The translations under genes and the position numbers were made by a program. DNA of 41,856 nt from an uncultured Lachnospiraceae bacterium. Lineage in GTDB: Bacteria; Bacillota; Clostridia; Lachnospirales; Lachnospiraceae. This document shows positions 1 through 7,587 of the stretch, in pieces (position 1 is the first letter of the stretch; each line of letters begins with the position of its first letter). The notes beneath the pieces were generated by a model, which was not told where the DNA came from, ran no database searches, and saw nothing but the letters and a program-made list of their open reading frames with translations. The stretch lies in assembly GCA_902768735.1 (NCBI GenBank), contig CACXMK010000013.1, positions 1 to 41,856 of the forward strand, written 5' to 3'.

Positions 1-648
<648 letters not shown>

Positions 649-663
649 AAATGGCATAGTTCG

Positions 664-733
664 AAGCCGGCTGTATGCCCGCCGGATGCTCACATTCCTG
701 ATGCGATCCGCCGGGCACACAGCCGGCTTTTTC
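664..733 (+). terminator. Intrinsic terminator of ilvC
   Basis: A long hairpin starts 15 bases after the ilvC stop. The left arm AAGCCGGCTGTATGCCC pairs with the right arm GGGCACACAGCCGGCTT with one wobble, and the CGGAT stem continues inward. A run of T follows. Its right arm and T-run touch the open frame of the pseudogene that starts just after. Confidence 0.9.
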
Positions 734-741
734 TATGCTTT

Positions 742-1308
742 TTTATCATCGACGGAGGAACGGTCCGCATCAGTCTGAAAGGCGATGGAAGCAATTGTGC
801 GATCGATTACGGCAGTGAGAGCGGCGGAGAATTGATCGTCACCGGCGGTACGATCGTCGCCTGCGGAGGGTCCAGCATAGTAGAGGAGTTCAGCTCCGGG
901 TCGACCCAGTGTGCCGTACTCTTCAACCTGGATTCTACAGCTTCTGCAGGTACAGTATTCCGCGTGTTGGATGCAGACGGAAGTGAAATACTCTCTTATA
1001 CGCCGCCGTGCAGCTATTCTTATGTGGCATTCAGTGCTCCTGAGCTCGCCGTTGGAGAGACCTGCTCGATTATGGTTGGGGAGGAAAGTACGGAATTAAC
1101 GCTGAGTGAGACGGCAATGCAGATCGGAACAAGTTCGGGAATGAGCGGCTTTGGTCCGGAAGAAAACTCCGAATCTGAAAATACTGAATCAGAATCAACA
1201 GGGGTTGTTTCAGCGGCAGATCTTAACAGTAATGTCTGGATCCAGTTAGGGATGTCTTGTGTAATTCTCGCAGCTGCAATTCTATTTGCTGTGAAGTATC
1301 GAAGATAA
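742..1308 (+). pseudogene. 3' remnant of a Cthe_2159-type (DUF4353) carbohydrate-binding surface protein
   Basis: The frame is protein-like from about position 742. It reads FIIDGGTVRIS, then GDGSNCAIDYGSE and LIVTGGTIVACGGS. These are the DGG and TGGT turns of the right-handed beta-helix carbohydrate-binding family Cthe_2159 (PF14262). A beta-sandwich-like tail follows (near STQCAVLFNL and GSEILSYTPP), then a Ser/Glu-rich linker and a C-terminal membrane helix (about residues 136-155 counted from position 832) ending KYRR. There is no ATG, no Shine-Dalgarno and no signal peptide. The only usable start is an internal TTG at 832. Coding similarity begins directly after the ilvC terminator, so the first several hundred residues seem to have been deleted. 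The family call is from memory of its repeat pattern. A short intact gene using an unusual start is less likely. Confidence 0.6.
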
Positions 1309-1333
1309 TACGGGAAGCGCTTTGACATTTGTA

Positions 1334-1381
1334 AATGGCTCCACCAGGATCATGAATTACATAAATCTTGGTGGAGCCATT
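1334..1381. repeat. Inverted repeat between the remnant and the isomerase operon
   Basis: AATGGCTCCACCA at 1334-1346 is perfectly repeated in inverse at 1369-1381. The stem extends inward through a G:T pair and GAT/ATC to 17 pairs around a 14-base loop. It sits between two converging transcription units, where a shared terminator is expected, but neither side has a clean T-run. It could also be a scar of the rearrangement that truncated the upstream gene. Confidence 0.6.
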
Positions 1382-1426
1382 GAATATGCGGAATCATTAG
1401 AATTTACTAAGAATCATGAAAAAGAA

Positions 1427-2734
1427 TTATTCCACGATCTTCCCTGCCACTGCGCACTTCGCGGCAGTAATGGGAGAAGCGAGATAGATATTCACCTTCG
1501 AGGTGCCCATGCGGCCGAGAAAGTTGCGGTTGTTGGTCGCGACGACCACTTCGTTGTCCGTCAGAATGCCGCCTGTCCTGCCGCAGCAGAGGCCGCAGCC
1601 GGGCGTTGTGATCATGGCGCCTGCCTCTGCGAGCGTGGCGAGCGTTCCGTCCGCCAGCGCTTCCCTGTAGATCTTGCGGCTGGCAGGCGTGACGATCAGC
1701 TTGACGAAAGGCGCCACCTGCTTTCCTTTCAAAATGGAAGCTGCTGCCTGCAGGTCTTCGAGACGCCCGTTGGTGCAGGAGCCGATGAAGACCTGGTCGA
1801 CGCGGATGCTGCCATCCTTAATGAGGCCGACACCGGGAACGATGTTTCCCTCCTCTATTTCAGAAGCCTCGGCGATGACCTGCGTGACGGGTTTGATCTT
1901 ATCGACTTGCGACGGACACGCCATGACAGGGACAAAATCCTCCGCGCGGTAGTTCAGGACCTGCGCATAGACAGCGTCGTCATCTCCGTGCAGAGTCTGC
2001 AGGAAGCTATCCAGACCATCCAGACCGCAGTATTCCGCAGTCTTTTCATCAGGAGAGAAGAGGCCGCACTTGGCGCCGCACTCGACAGTCATGTTGGACA
2101 TGGTCATGCGGCTCGCGACGGACATTGCCTCCACTGTGCTGCCCGCAAACTCCAGGGATTTGTAAGTTGCGCCGTCTGCCCGAAGATCGCCAATGATCGT
2201 CAGGATGACGTCTTTGGAGGTGACGCCCTCGGGGAGAGTTCCCTCGATATTGACGCGGATCGTCTCAGGTACGCGAACCCATAGCTTTCCGGTGCCCAGG
2301 ATACTCGCCATTTCCGTGTAGCCGATGCCGGTGGAGAACGCGCCGACGCAGCCGTATGTGACCGTGTGGGAATCCGTGCCAAAAGCTACATCGCCCGGTT
2401 TCACATAACCGGCTTCGGTCATGAGCTGGTGGCAGATGCCGTCAGAGCGGTGCACGTTCCGTACACCGTACTTGTCGCAGAAATCATCCCCGATCTTATG
2501 GTGGCGCGGGTCATCGAGCTGGCTTGCCGGGACCAGATGGTCGTAAATGAGCACTGTCCTTTCCGGATTCCAGATCTTCTGAAATCCCATCTCTTCGAAC
2601 TTGTCTTTCACAAAGGGAATAAAAATATCGTGGATCATGACGCGGTCCACATTCACCGTGATGATATCGCCGGCTTTCACGGAAGCCGCGCCGATATTAT
2701 GCGCAAAAATCTTTTCTATTAAAGTAGAACCCAT
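1427..2734 (-). CDS. Aconitase-family isomerase large subunit (LeuC-like, copy 1)
   Basis: This is the large, [4Fe-4S]-carrying subunit of a 3-isopropylmalate dehydratase, homoaconitase or dimethylmalate dehydratase type enzyme, which moves a hydroxyl group by dehydration and rehydration. At 435 residues it fits the shorter clostridial/archaeal LeuC class. Cluster ligands are Cys320 (in IGSCTNG) and Cys380 and Cys383 (in PGCGLCCG). The substrate-pocket segments GTDSHT (119-124) and NRNFLGRMG are also present. The start is set by AAGGAG just upstream, which overlaps the stop of the small-subunit gene, so the two are translationally coupled. It is the last gene of a small-large-small-large operon. 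Substrate cannot be fixed from sequence alone: isopropylmalate, citramalate, homocitrate and 2,3-dimethylmalate are all handled by this family. Confidence 0.9.
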   Translation of the reverse strand: MGSTLIEKIFAHNIGAASVKAGDIITVNVDRVMIHDIFIPFVKDKFEEMGFQKIWNPERTVLIYDHLVPASQLDDPRHHKIGDDFCDKYGVRNVHRSDGICHQLMTEAGYVKPGDVAFGTDSHTVTYGCVGAFSTGIGYTEMASILGTGKLWVRVPETIRVNIEGTLPEGVTSKDVILTIIGDLRADGATYKSLEFAGSTVEAMSVASRMTMSNMTVECGAKCGLFSPDEKTAEYCGLDGLDSFLQTLHGDDDAVYAQVLNYRAEDFVPVMACPSQVDKIKPVTQVIAEASEIEEGNIVPGVGLIKDGSIRVDQVFIGSCTNGRLEDLQAAASILKGKQVAPFVKLIVTPASRKIYREALADGTLATLAEAGAMITTPGCGLCCGRTGGILTDNEVVVATNNRNFLGRMGTSKVNIYLASPITAAKCAVAGKIVE

Positions 2735-2745
2735 AGCTTCTCCTT

Positions 2746-3243
2746 TCAGTCGACGGAAATGCCGTTGAGCTTCTGCATGGCTTTTACAAGACCGCCCGCC
2801 TCGAGGATATCCAGGAGGTTTCCGGGAAGCGAGGAGATCGGATAGGACTTTCCGTTGTACTCGATGGATTCACCGACGTTGACCGTGATCTCATCGCCTT
2901 CCTTCACATCGTCGCAGAGCGTGTCGTTCTCGATGAGGAGAAGGCCGTTGTTGATGGCGTTTCTGAAAAAGATCCTGGCGTAGGAACGCGCGATGACGGC
3001 GCGCACGCCGAGGGCCTTAATGACTTCCGGCGCCTGTTCGCGGGAGGAGCCGCAGCCAAAGTTCTTACCCGCTACGATAATGTCACCGGGCTGGATTTTT
3101 GCCGCAAGCTCGGGGCGGAGAGGGCTGAAACCGAAGGGGGCCATGTCCTTTACTGTCTTAAGGGCCAGATACTCTGTCGGGATGATGATGTCGGTATCGA
3201 TATCGTCGCCGAGGAGCCAAACTTTACCTGTAAACTGTTCCAT
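2746..3243 (-). CDS. Aconitase-family isomerase small subunit (LeuD-like, copy 1)
   Basis: This is the swivel-domain small subunit that completes the active site of the large subunit encoded 11 bases downstream. Its 165 residues carry the family signatures DIDTDIIIP near residue 15, [10 protein letters not shown] in the middle and ARIFFRNAINNG. The substrate-recognition loop after DTD reads EYLALKT. In archaeal enzymes this loop (YLxx) separates isopropylmalate isomerase from homoaconitase (YLRT). Here it is YLAL, which fits neither, nor the usual bacterial LeuD sequence as I recall it. It differs from the YLLY loop of the second copy, suggesting that the two enzymes differ in substrate. Confidence 0.9.
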   Translation of the reverse strand: MEQFTGKVWLLGDDIDTDIIIPTEYLALKTVKDMAPFGFSPLRPELAAKIQPGDIIVAGKNFGCGSSREQAPEVIKALGVRAVIARSYARIFFRNAINNGLLLIENDTLCDDVKEGDEITVNVGESIEYNGKSYPISSLPGNLLDILEAGGLVKAMQKLNGISVD

Positions 3244-3328
3244 AGGTTACCTCATTTCTGGATGATACCTCTTTTTAAGGATTCCGAATGACCGGTGAAC
3301 AGATGTTGCCGCGCGGCAGCCGTCCGGA

Positions 3329-4579
3329 TCAATATGTATACGGCGATACGATCTCGCCGGCAATGGCGCTGGCTGTGACCGTCGCTGCGCTGCCAAGATA
3401 GACGAAAGAATTCTTATCGCCCGCGCGGCCCTTGAAGTTGCGCGTTCCCGTGCTGATCAGGACTTCGCCCGCTCCTATGACGCCCTGACAGCTGCCCCAG
3501 CATACGCTGCAGTTCGGATTCATGACCATGGCGCCGGCTTCCATGAAGATGTCCAAAAGGCCTTCGCGAAGCGCGTCGAGATAGACCTCGCGGCTTGCGG
3601 GGACGACGAGGAAGCGCACTTTGTCGGCAACTTTGCGGCCTTTGATAATGGAAGCGCCAAGGCGCAGGTCCTCGATGCGGCCGTTGTTGCAGGAGCCGAG
3701 GAAGGCTTCGTTGATCTTAACGCCCTTTACATCGTCGACGGGGGCAAGATTGTCTACGAAGTGCGGTTTCGCGACGACCGGGACGATCGTCGACATATCG
3801 ATGTCGTACACCTTTTCAAACACGGCGTCTTCATCGCTCTTAAAGCATGCGGCAGGCTTTCTGTCCCCATGCTCTTTAAGGTATGCGAGGGTGATGTCAT
3901 CCACTTCCATGAGCGCTGTTTTGGCACCGGCTTCGACGCAGAGATTGCAGATCGAGATGCGATCGCTCATCGTGAGGTTCTTCATGCCGTCGCCGACGAA
4001 CTCCATAGCGTGGTAGTTGGCGCCGTTCGCGCCGATCATGCCGATGATGGTCAGGATCAGGTCTCTCGCGGTGACCCTGTCAGCAAGTTTTCCGGTCAGG
4101 TTGAAGCGCAGCGTCTCGGGCACCAGGACCCAGGAGCCGCCGGTCACCATGCCGTAGAGATAGTCCGTGCAGCCCACGCCGGTACCGAAAGCGCCGAGCG
4201 CGCCGTATGCGCAGGTATGGCTGTCCGCGCCGAAGATCAGCTGTCCGGGCACCACATGCTTTTCCAGCATGACCTGGTGGCAGACGCCTTCACCCTCGTA
4301 GAACAGGATCCCGTTCTCTCTGGCAAAATCGCGCATCTTCTTTTGCGAACCCGCTGTCTTGGGGCTGTCGCAGGGGACGTTGTGATCGACGATCCAGACA
4401 AGTTTCTCCTTGTCCGCGATCCGGGGGTTCTTCAGCTTATTGTACATATCAATGGTGAGATGAGTGGTTCCGTCGTTGCTCATCAGGTAGTCGAGCGCGA
4501 CAGTATGGATCTCGCCGGCGTGAACGGTCTCAAGACCCGCCGCGCGGGCAATGATCTTTTCAGCGATAGTCATACCCAT
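3329..4579 (-). CDS. Aconitase-family isomerase large subunit (LeuC/DmdA-like, copy 2)
   Basis: This is a second [4Fe-4S] large subunit of 416 residues, clearly diverged from copy 1. Cluster cysteines are Cys297 (LGSCNNG), Cys357 and Cys360 (NPNCSVCW). The pocket segments GADSHT (118-122) and TRNFKGRAG are present. Differences from copy 1 include SCNNG instead of SCTNG, and SVCWGSCQG after the cluster. Its N-terminus (MGMTIAEKI, then LMSNDGTTH) resembles 2,3-dimethylmalate dehydratase DmdA as I remember it, but I could not check this. It pairs with the small subunit encoded just upstream on the same strand. A citramalate or isopropylmalate isomerase is the conservative reading. Confidence 0.88.
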   Translation of the reverse strand: MGMTIAEKIIARAAGLETVHAGEIHTVALDYLMSNDGTTHLTIDMYNKLKNPRIADKEKLVWIVDHNVPCDSPKTAGSQKKMRDFARENGILFYEGEGVCHQVMLEKHVVPGQLIFGADSHTCAYGALGAFGTGVGCTDYLYGMVTGGSWVLVPETLRFNLTGKLADRVTARDLILTIIGMIGANGANYHAMEFVGDGMKNLTMSDRISICNLCVEAGAKTALMEVDDITLAYLKEHGDRKPAACFKSDEDAVFEKVYDIDMSTIVPVVAKPHFVDNLAPVDDVKGVKINEAFLGSCNNGRIEDLRLGASIIKGRKVADKVRFLVVPASREVYLDALREGLLDIFMEAGAMVMNPNCSVCWGSCQGVIGAGEVLISTGTRNFKGRAGDKNSFVYLGSAATVTASAIAGEIVSPYTY

Positions 4580-4608
4580 AGTGATTCCTCCAAAATCATT
4601 CTTTGAAT

Positions 4609-5085
4609 TTACGCTTCAGGATTGTCCAGAGAGCTGATCAGCCCTCCCTGATCGAGGATCTTCTGAAGGTGCACGGGGAGCTTTGTGCAGGGGAAGGTCC
4701 GGCCTTTCGCTGTCACAGTTCCCTTTTCCATGTCGAGGGTGATCTCGTCGCCGGTCTCGACAGCGGCGTACAGCCCGTCACAGACAATAGCCGGAAGGCC
4801 GATGTTGATGCAGTTTCTGTAAAAGATCCTGGCAAAGGAAGGCGCCAGAACGGCGCGGACGCCAAGCGCCTTGAGGACGGCGGGCGCCTGCTCCCGGGAG
4901 GAACCGCAGCCGAAGTTGTCGTCAGCGACGACGAAATCGCCGGGCTTGACCTCGGAAGCGAAATTTGCGTCCAGGGATTCGAAGGCGTGGACTTTCATCT
5001 CATCGACAGTGGGATAGAGAAGATACTGCGAGGCGATGATCTGGTCGGTGTCCACGTCTTTGTGAAAACGGAATACTTTACCCAT
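4609..5085 (-). CDS. Aconitase-family isomerase small subunit (LeuD/DmdB-like, copy 2)
   Basis: This is the first gene of the four-gene minus-strand operon and partner of the large subunit that follows after 29 bases. At 158 residues it has the small-subunit landmarks [20 protein letters not shown] and [12 protein letters not shown]. The specificity loop reads QYLLYPT. YLLY is close to the YLVY form of isopropylmalate isomerases in methanogens, whereas homoaconitases carry YLRT. By that rule this copy is the better candidate for the leucine or citramalate pathway enzyme. A Shine-Dalgarno-like AAAGGATC precedes the ATG. Confidence 0.88.
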   Translation of the reverse strand: MGKVFRFHKDVDTDQIIASQYLLYPTVDEMKVHAFESLDANFASEVKPGDFVVADDNFGCGSSREQAPAVLKALGVRAVLAPSFARIFYRNCINIGLPAIVCDGLYAAVETGDEITLDMEKGTVTAKGRTFPCTKLPVHLQKILDQGGLISSLDNPEA

Positions 5086-5130
5086 TGAAATGATCCTTTC
5101 TGAATTTATTATTCTCTTTAATAATTATTT

Positions 5131-5176
5131 TCTTTATTGATGATTGTCTTTATTGATGATTGTCTTTATCGATTAG
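5131..5176. repeat. 16-bp tandem repeat in the divergent intergenic region
   Basis: TCTTTATTGATGATTG occurs at 5131-5146 and again at 5147-5162. A third, partial and slightly altered copy follows to about 5176. The array lies 46 bases upstream of the first isomerase gene (minus strand), where its leader or promoter should be. No known operator is recognised in it. Confidence 0.75.
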
Positions 5177-5278
5177 TCTCTTTCATAATTATCTGAAGCA
5201 TTATCCGGGTTCGATAAAAGCGTTACCATCCGGGCACTGATATCGCTTAATGTTAACACATTCTGGAGAGAATGAAAA

Positions 5279-5307
5279 TTGTAAAACACGAGAGCGGGAT
5301 GTATAAT
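5279..5307 (+). promoter_or_regulatory. Sigma-A promoter of ruvAB-zapA
   Basis: TTGTAA (5279-5284) and a perfect TATAAT (5302-5307) are separated by 17 bases. Transcription should start near 5314, about 50 bases before the ruvA ATG. Confidence 0.75.
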
Positions 5308-5319
5308 GGTCGAAGATAG

Positions 5320-5350
5320 CTGTTGGAACAGAAGATATCTGTTGGAACAG
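5320..5350 (+). promoter_or_regulatory. Twin CTGTTGGAACAG palindromes, possible operator of ruvA
   Basis: The same 12-bp near-palindrome (CTGTT, GG, AACAG) stands at 5320-5331 and 5339-5350, spaced 19 bases apart. The inner half-sites form a second inverted repeat, AACAGA with TCTGTT. Both copies lie immediately downstream of the predicted transcription start, a position suited to repression. The sequence does not match the Gram-positive LexA box (GAAC, four bases, GTTC). It could also be an accidental duplication in the leader. Confidence 0.4.
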
Positions 5351-5364
5351 AGAAAGAGAACAGA

Positions 5365-6027
5365 ATGATCGCATTTTTGAGAGGATACGTTGCCGCTGTT
5401 TATGAAGGAGCGGCAGTGATCGATATTGGCGGTGTCGGATACGAAGTGAGGATCTCCTCCGATACGGCGCAGAGACTGGCGTCTCTTGGACGGGACGAGG
5501 AAGTTACCGTCTATACTTACACATACTTAAGGGAGGACCAGATCGCCCTGTACGGCTTTCTGTCAAGGGAGGACCTGGAACTGTTCAAGCTCCTGATCAC
5601 AGTCAGCGGCGTTGGCCCCAAGGGAGGACTGGCGCTTCTGTCGGTTGGGACGGCGGATGATCTGCGGTTCGCGATCATGACCGGGGATGCGAAAATGATC
5701 GCGAGGGCTCCGGGCGTCGGCAAAAAGACAGCGGAGCGCCTGATCCTGGATCTTCGGGAAAAGATCGCGGGGCTGTATGACGCAGCGATGATGGCTGTGG
5801 CATCCGGCGGTGCGGACGACGCCGGTTTAGCGGGGTATACTTCAGCGGGCGGACCCGCGTTTACGGATGATGCCGCGCAGGAAGCAGTTGAAGCGCTTAC
5901 AGCGCTAGGGTATTCCAGGGCTGAGGCTTCGAAAGCAGTGCGCGCGTGCAAGGACAGCGCCGTGAAGAGAGGGGAAGATCCGGCCGACACGGAAAGTCTC
6001 CTGAAAGCAGCGCTCCGGTATTTATAG
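5365..6027 (+). CDS. ruvA: Holliday junction branch migration protein RuvA
   Basis: RuvA binds four-way DNA junctions as a tetramer and loads the RuvB motor during recombinational repair. The protein starting at 5365 (MIAFLRGYV) has 220 residues, a little longer than the usual 190-205. The N-terminal OB fold runs to about residue 63. Two helix-hairpin-helix motifs follow, VSGVGPKGG and APGVGKKTAERL. The C-terminal RuvB-contacting domain reads EAVEALTALGYSRAEA. The linker before domain III is Gly/Ala-rich. An in-frame upstream start at 5323 would add 14 residues from the palindromic leader and is disfavoured because RuvA proteins begin at MIxxLxG. ruvB follows after 61 bases. Confidence 0.95.
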   Translation: MIAFLRGYVAAVYEGAAVIDIGGVGYEVRISSDTAQRLASLGRDEEVTVYTYTYLREDQIALYGFLSREDLELFKLLITVSGVGPKGGLALLSVGTADDLRFAIMTGDAKMIARAPGVGKKTAERLILDLREKIAGLYDAAMMAVASGGADDAGLAGYTSAGGPAFTDDAAQEAVEALTALGYSRAEASKAVRACKDSAVKRGEDPADTESLLKAALRYL

Positions 6028-6088
6028 ATCCTTATTTCATAGATGCTTTGATGACAAATAAAGGCAAGCGAGAGAGTAAACGGACTTT

Positions 6089-7093
6089 ATGATAAGAAGA
6101 ACGATCGAGACCAGTTATACGGAAGAAGACAGCCGCATTGAAGGGTCTCTCAGGCCAAAAAAACTCAGTGAATATATAGGGCAGGCCAAGATCAAGGAGA
6201 GTCTCGGGATCTCCATCCAGGCAGCCAGGCAGAGAAAGGAACCTCTGGATCACCTATTGTTCTACGGGCCTCCCGGACTTGGAAAAACGACGATCTCAGG
6301 GATCATCGCCAACGAAATGGGCGTCAATATCAGGATCACCAGCGGACCGGCCGTCGAGAAGCCGGGAGAGATGGCGGCGATCCTGAACGGACTCAAAGAG
6401 AACGATATCCTGTTCGTCGATGAGATCCACCGCCTGAACAAGCAGGTGGAAGAGGTCCTGTACCCGGCGATGGAAGATTTTGCCATCGATATCATGATCG
6501 GAAAGGGACCGACAGCAAAGTCGATCCGTCTGGAACTTCCCAGATTCACGCTCATCGGCGCGACGACGAGGGCGGGCCTTTTGTCGGCGCCGCTCAGGGA
6601 CAGGTTCGGCGAGATCCACCGCCTGGAGTTCTACAACACGGATGAGCTCAGGCAGATCGTGATGGCGAGCGCCGCAAAGCTCCGTGTTCCGATCGACGAG
6701 GAAGGCGCCAGGGAGCTGGCAAGAAGGAGCCGCGGAACGCCGAGGCTGGCCAACAGGATCCTCAAGAGAGTGCGCGATTACGCGCAGGTGCGGTACGACG
6801 GGAAGATCACGCTGGAAGTCGCGCGGACAGCGCTGGATCTCATGGATGTGGACCGGATGGGTCTTGACAGGGCGGACAGGAATTACCTGTTCACGCTGAT
6901 CGATAAGTTCGGCGGAGGGCCCGCGGGGCTGGATACTATGGCAGCGGCGATCGGAGAGGATTCCGGCACGCTGGAGGACCTCGTGGAACCGTATCTTCTG
7001 CAGAACGGCCTGATCAACCGGACGCCGAGGGGAAGGGTCGCGACGCAGGCGGCGTATGAACATCTCGGCATCCCTTATGCAGCGCAGGAGTGA
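6089..7093 (+). CDS. ruvB: Holliday junction DNA helicase RuvB
   Basis: RuvB is the hexameric AAA+ motor that drives branch migration with RuvA. It has 334 residues, the normal length. Walker A is GPPGLGKT (60-67), Walker B is ILFVDE (107-112), sensor 1 is GATTRAG (157-163), and the arginine finger is in APLRDRF (Arg170). The sensor 2 segment [10 protein letters not shown] follows. The C-terminal winged-helix domain ends with LINRTPRGR. It is in the operon ruvA-ruvB-zapA, with zapA starting 13 bases after its stop. Confidence 0.97.
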   Translation: MIRRTIETSYTEEDSRIEGSLRPKKLSEYIGQAKIKESLGISIQAARQRKEPLDHLLFYGPPGLGKTTISGIIANEMGVNIRITSGPAVEKPGEMAAILNGLKENDILFVDEIHRLNKQVEEVLYPAMEDFAIDIMIGKGPTAKSIRLELPRFTLIGATTRAGLLSAPLRDRFGEIHRLEFYNTDELRQIVMASAAKLRVPIDEEGARELARRSRGTPRLANRILKRVRDYAQVRYDGKITLEVARTALDLMDVDRMGLDRADRNYLFTLIDKFGGGPAGLDTMAAAIGEDSGTLEDLVEPYLLQNGLINRTPRGRVATQAAYEHLGIPYAAQE

Positions 7094-7106
7094 GAGGTAA
7101 AACGAA

Positions 7107-7451
7107 ATGGCAGAGAAGACAGATGCGCAGGTGAATATCGGCGGAAAGACCTATACGCTCAGCGGTTATGAGAGCGAAGAGTACCTGCACAAAGTGGCCG
7201 ATTATCTGAACGGAAAGATCGCCGGACTCAGGCAGGACGCGGAGTTTGCAAGGCTCACGCCCGATATGCGCCACCTCCTTTTAAATCTCAACATCGCTGA
7301 CGACTATTTCAAGGAAGTGGCAAAAAACGAAGAACTGCAGGCCCTTATTGACAAAAAAGAGAATGACCTCTATGATATCAAACACGACCTTGTCGCGGCG
7401 CAGATGAAGCTGCAGAGCGCGGACAAGGGAAAAAAGAACGGAAAACAGTAA
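7107..7451 (+). CDS. zapA: Cell division protein ZapA
   Basis: ZapA binds and bundles FtsZ filaments and stabilises the Z-ring. The 114-residue protein has the N-terminal globular head (VNIGGKTYTLSG, then EEYLHKVADYLN) and a long C-terminal helix expected to form the coiled coil (residues about 65-105), ending in a Lys-rich tail. Start ATG follows GAGAGGTAA. It closes the ruvAB operon before a terminator. A ZapA gene next to a U32 family gene is a recurrent clostridial arrangement, as I recall. Confidence 0.88.
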   Translation: MAEKTDAQVNIGGKTYTLSGYESEEYLHKVADYLNGKIAGLRQDAEFARLTPDMRHLLLNLNIADDYFKEVAKNEELQALIDKKENDLYDIKHDLVAAQMKLQSADKGKKNGKQ

Positions 7452-7502
7452 GGAAACACGAAAAAATACGTCATGTAGGTGGGACGGGGAAGCGCTCTGA
7501 CC

Positions 7503-7537
7503 GCAGGCACCGGCAAAAAGGCCCGCGCCTGCTTTTT
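7503..7537 (+). terminator. Intrinsic terminator of the ruvAB-zapA operon
   Basis: GCAGGCACCGGC pairs with GCCCGCGCCTGC (10 of 12 bases) around an AAAAAG loop and is followed by TTTTT. It separates zapA from the U32 gene. Confidence 0.85.
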
Positions 7538-7587
7538 AGCATACCTTGAACCCGATGGCAGGCTTGAGTAAAGACGATAACAAAGAG

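Noticed and set aside
1322-2284. 320-codon plus-strand open frame across the copy 1 large-subunit gene
   Set aside because: Apart from the first 35 codons in the A/T-rich junction it is the shadow of the isomerase gene. The short start is discussed as a possible scar only.
5320-5350. Standard Gram-positive LexA box at ruvA
   Set aside because: The palindrome is CTGTTnnAACAG and does not contain GAAC, four bases, GTTC, so I list it only as an unassigned operator candidate.
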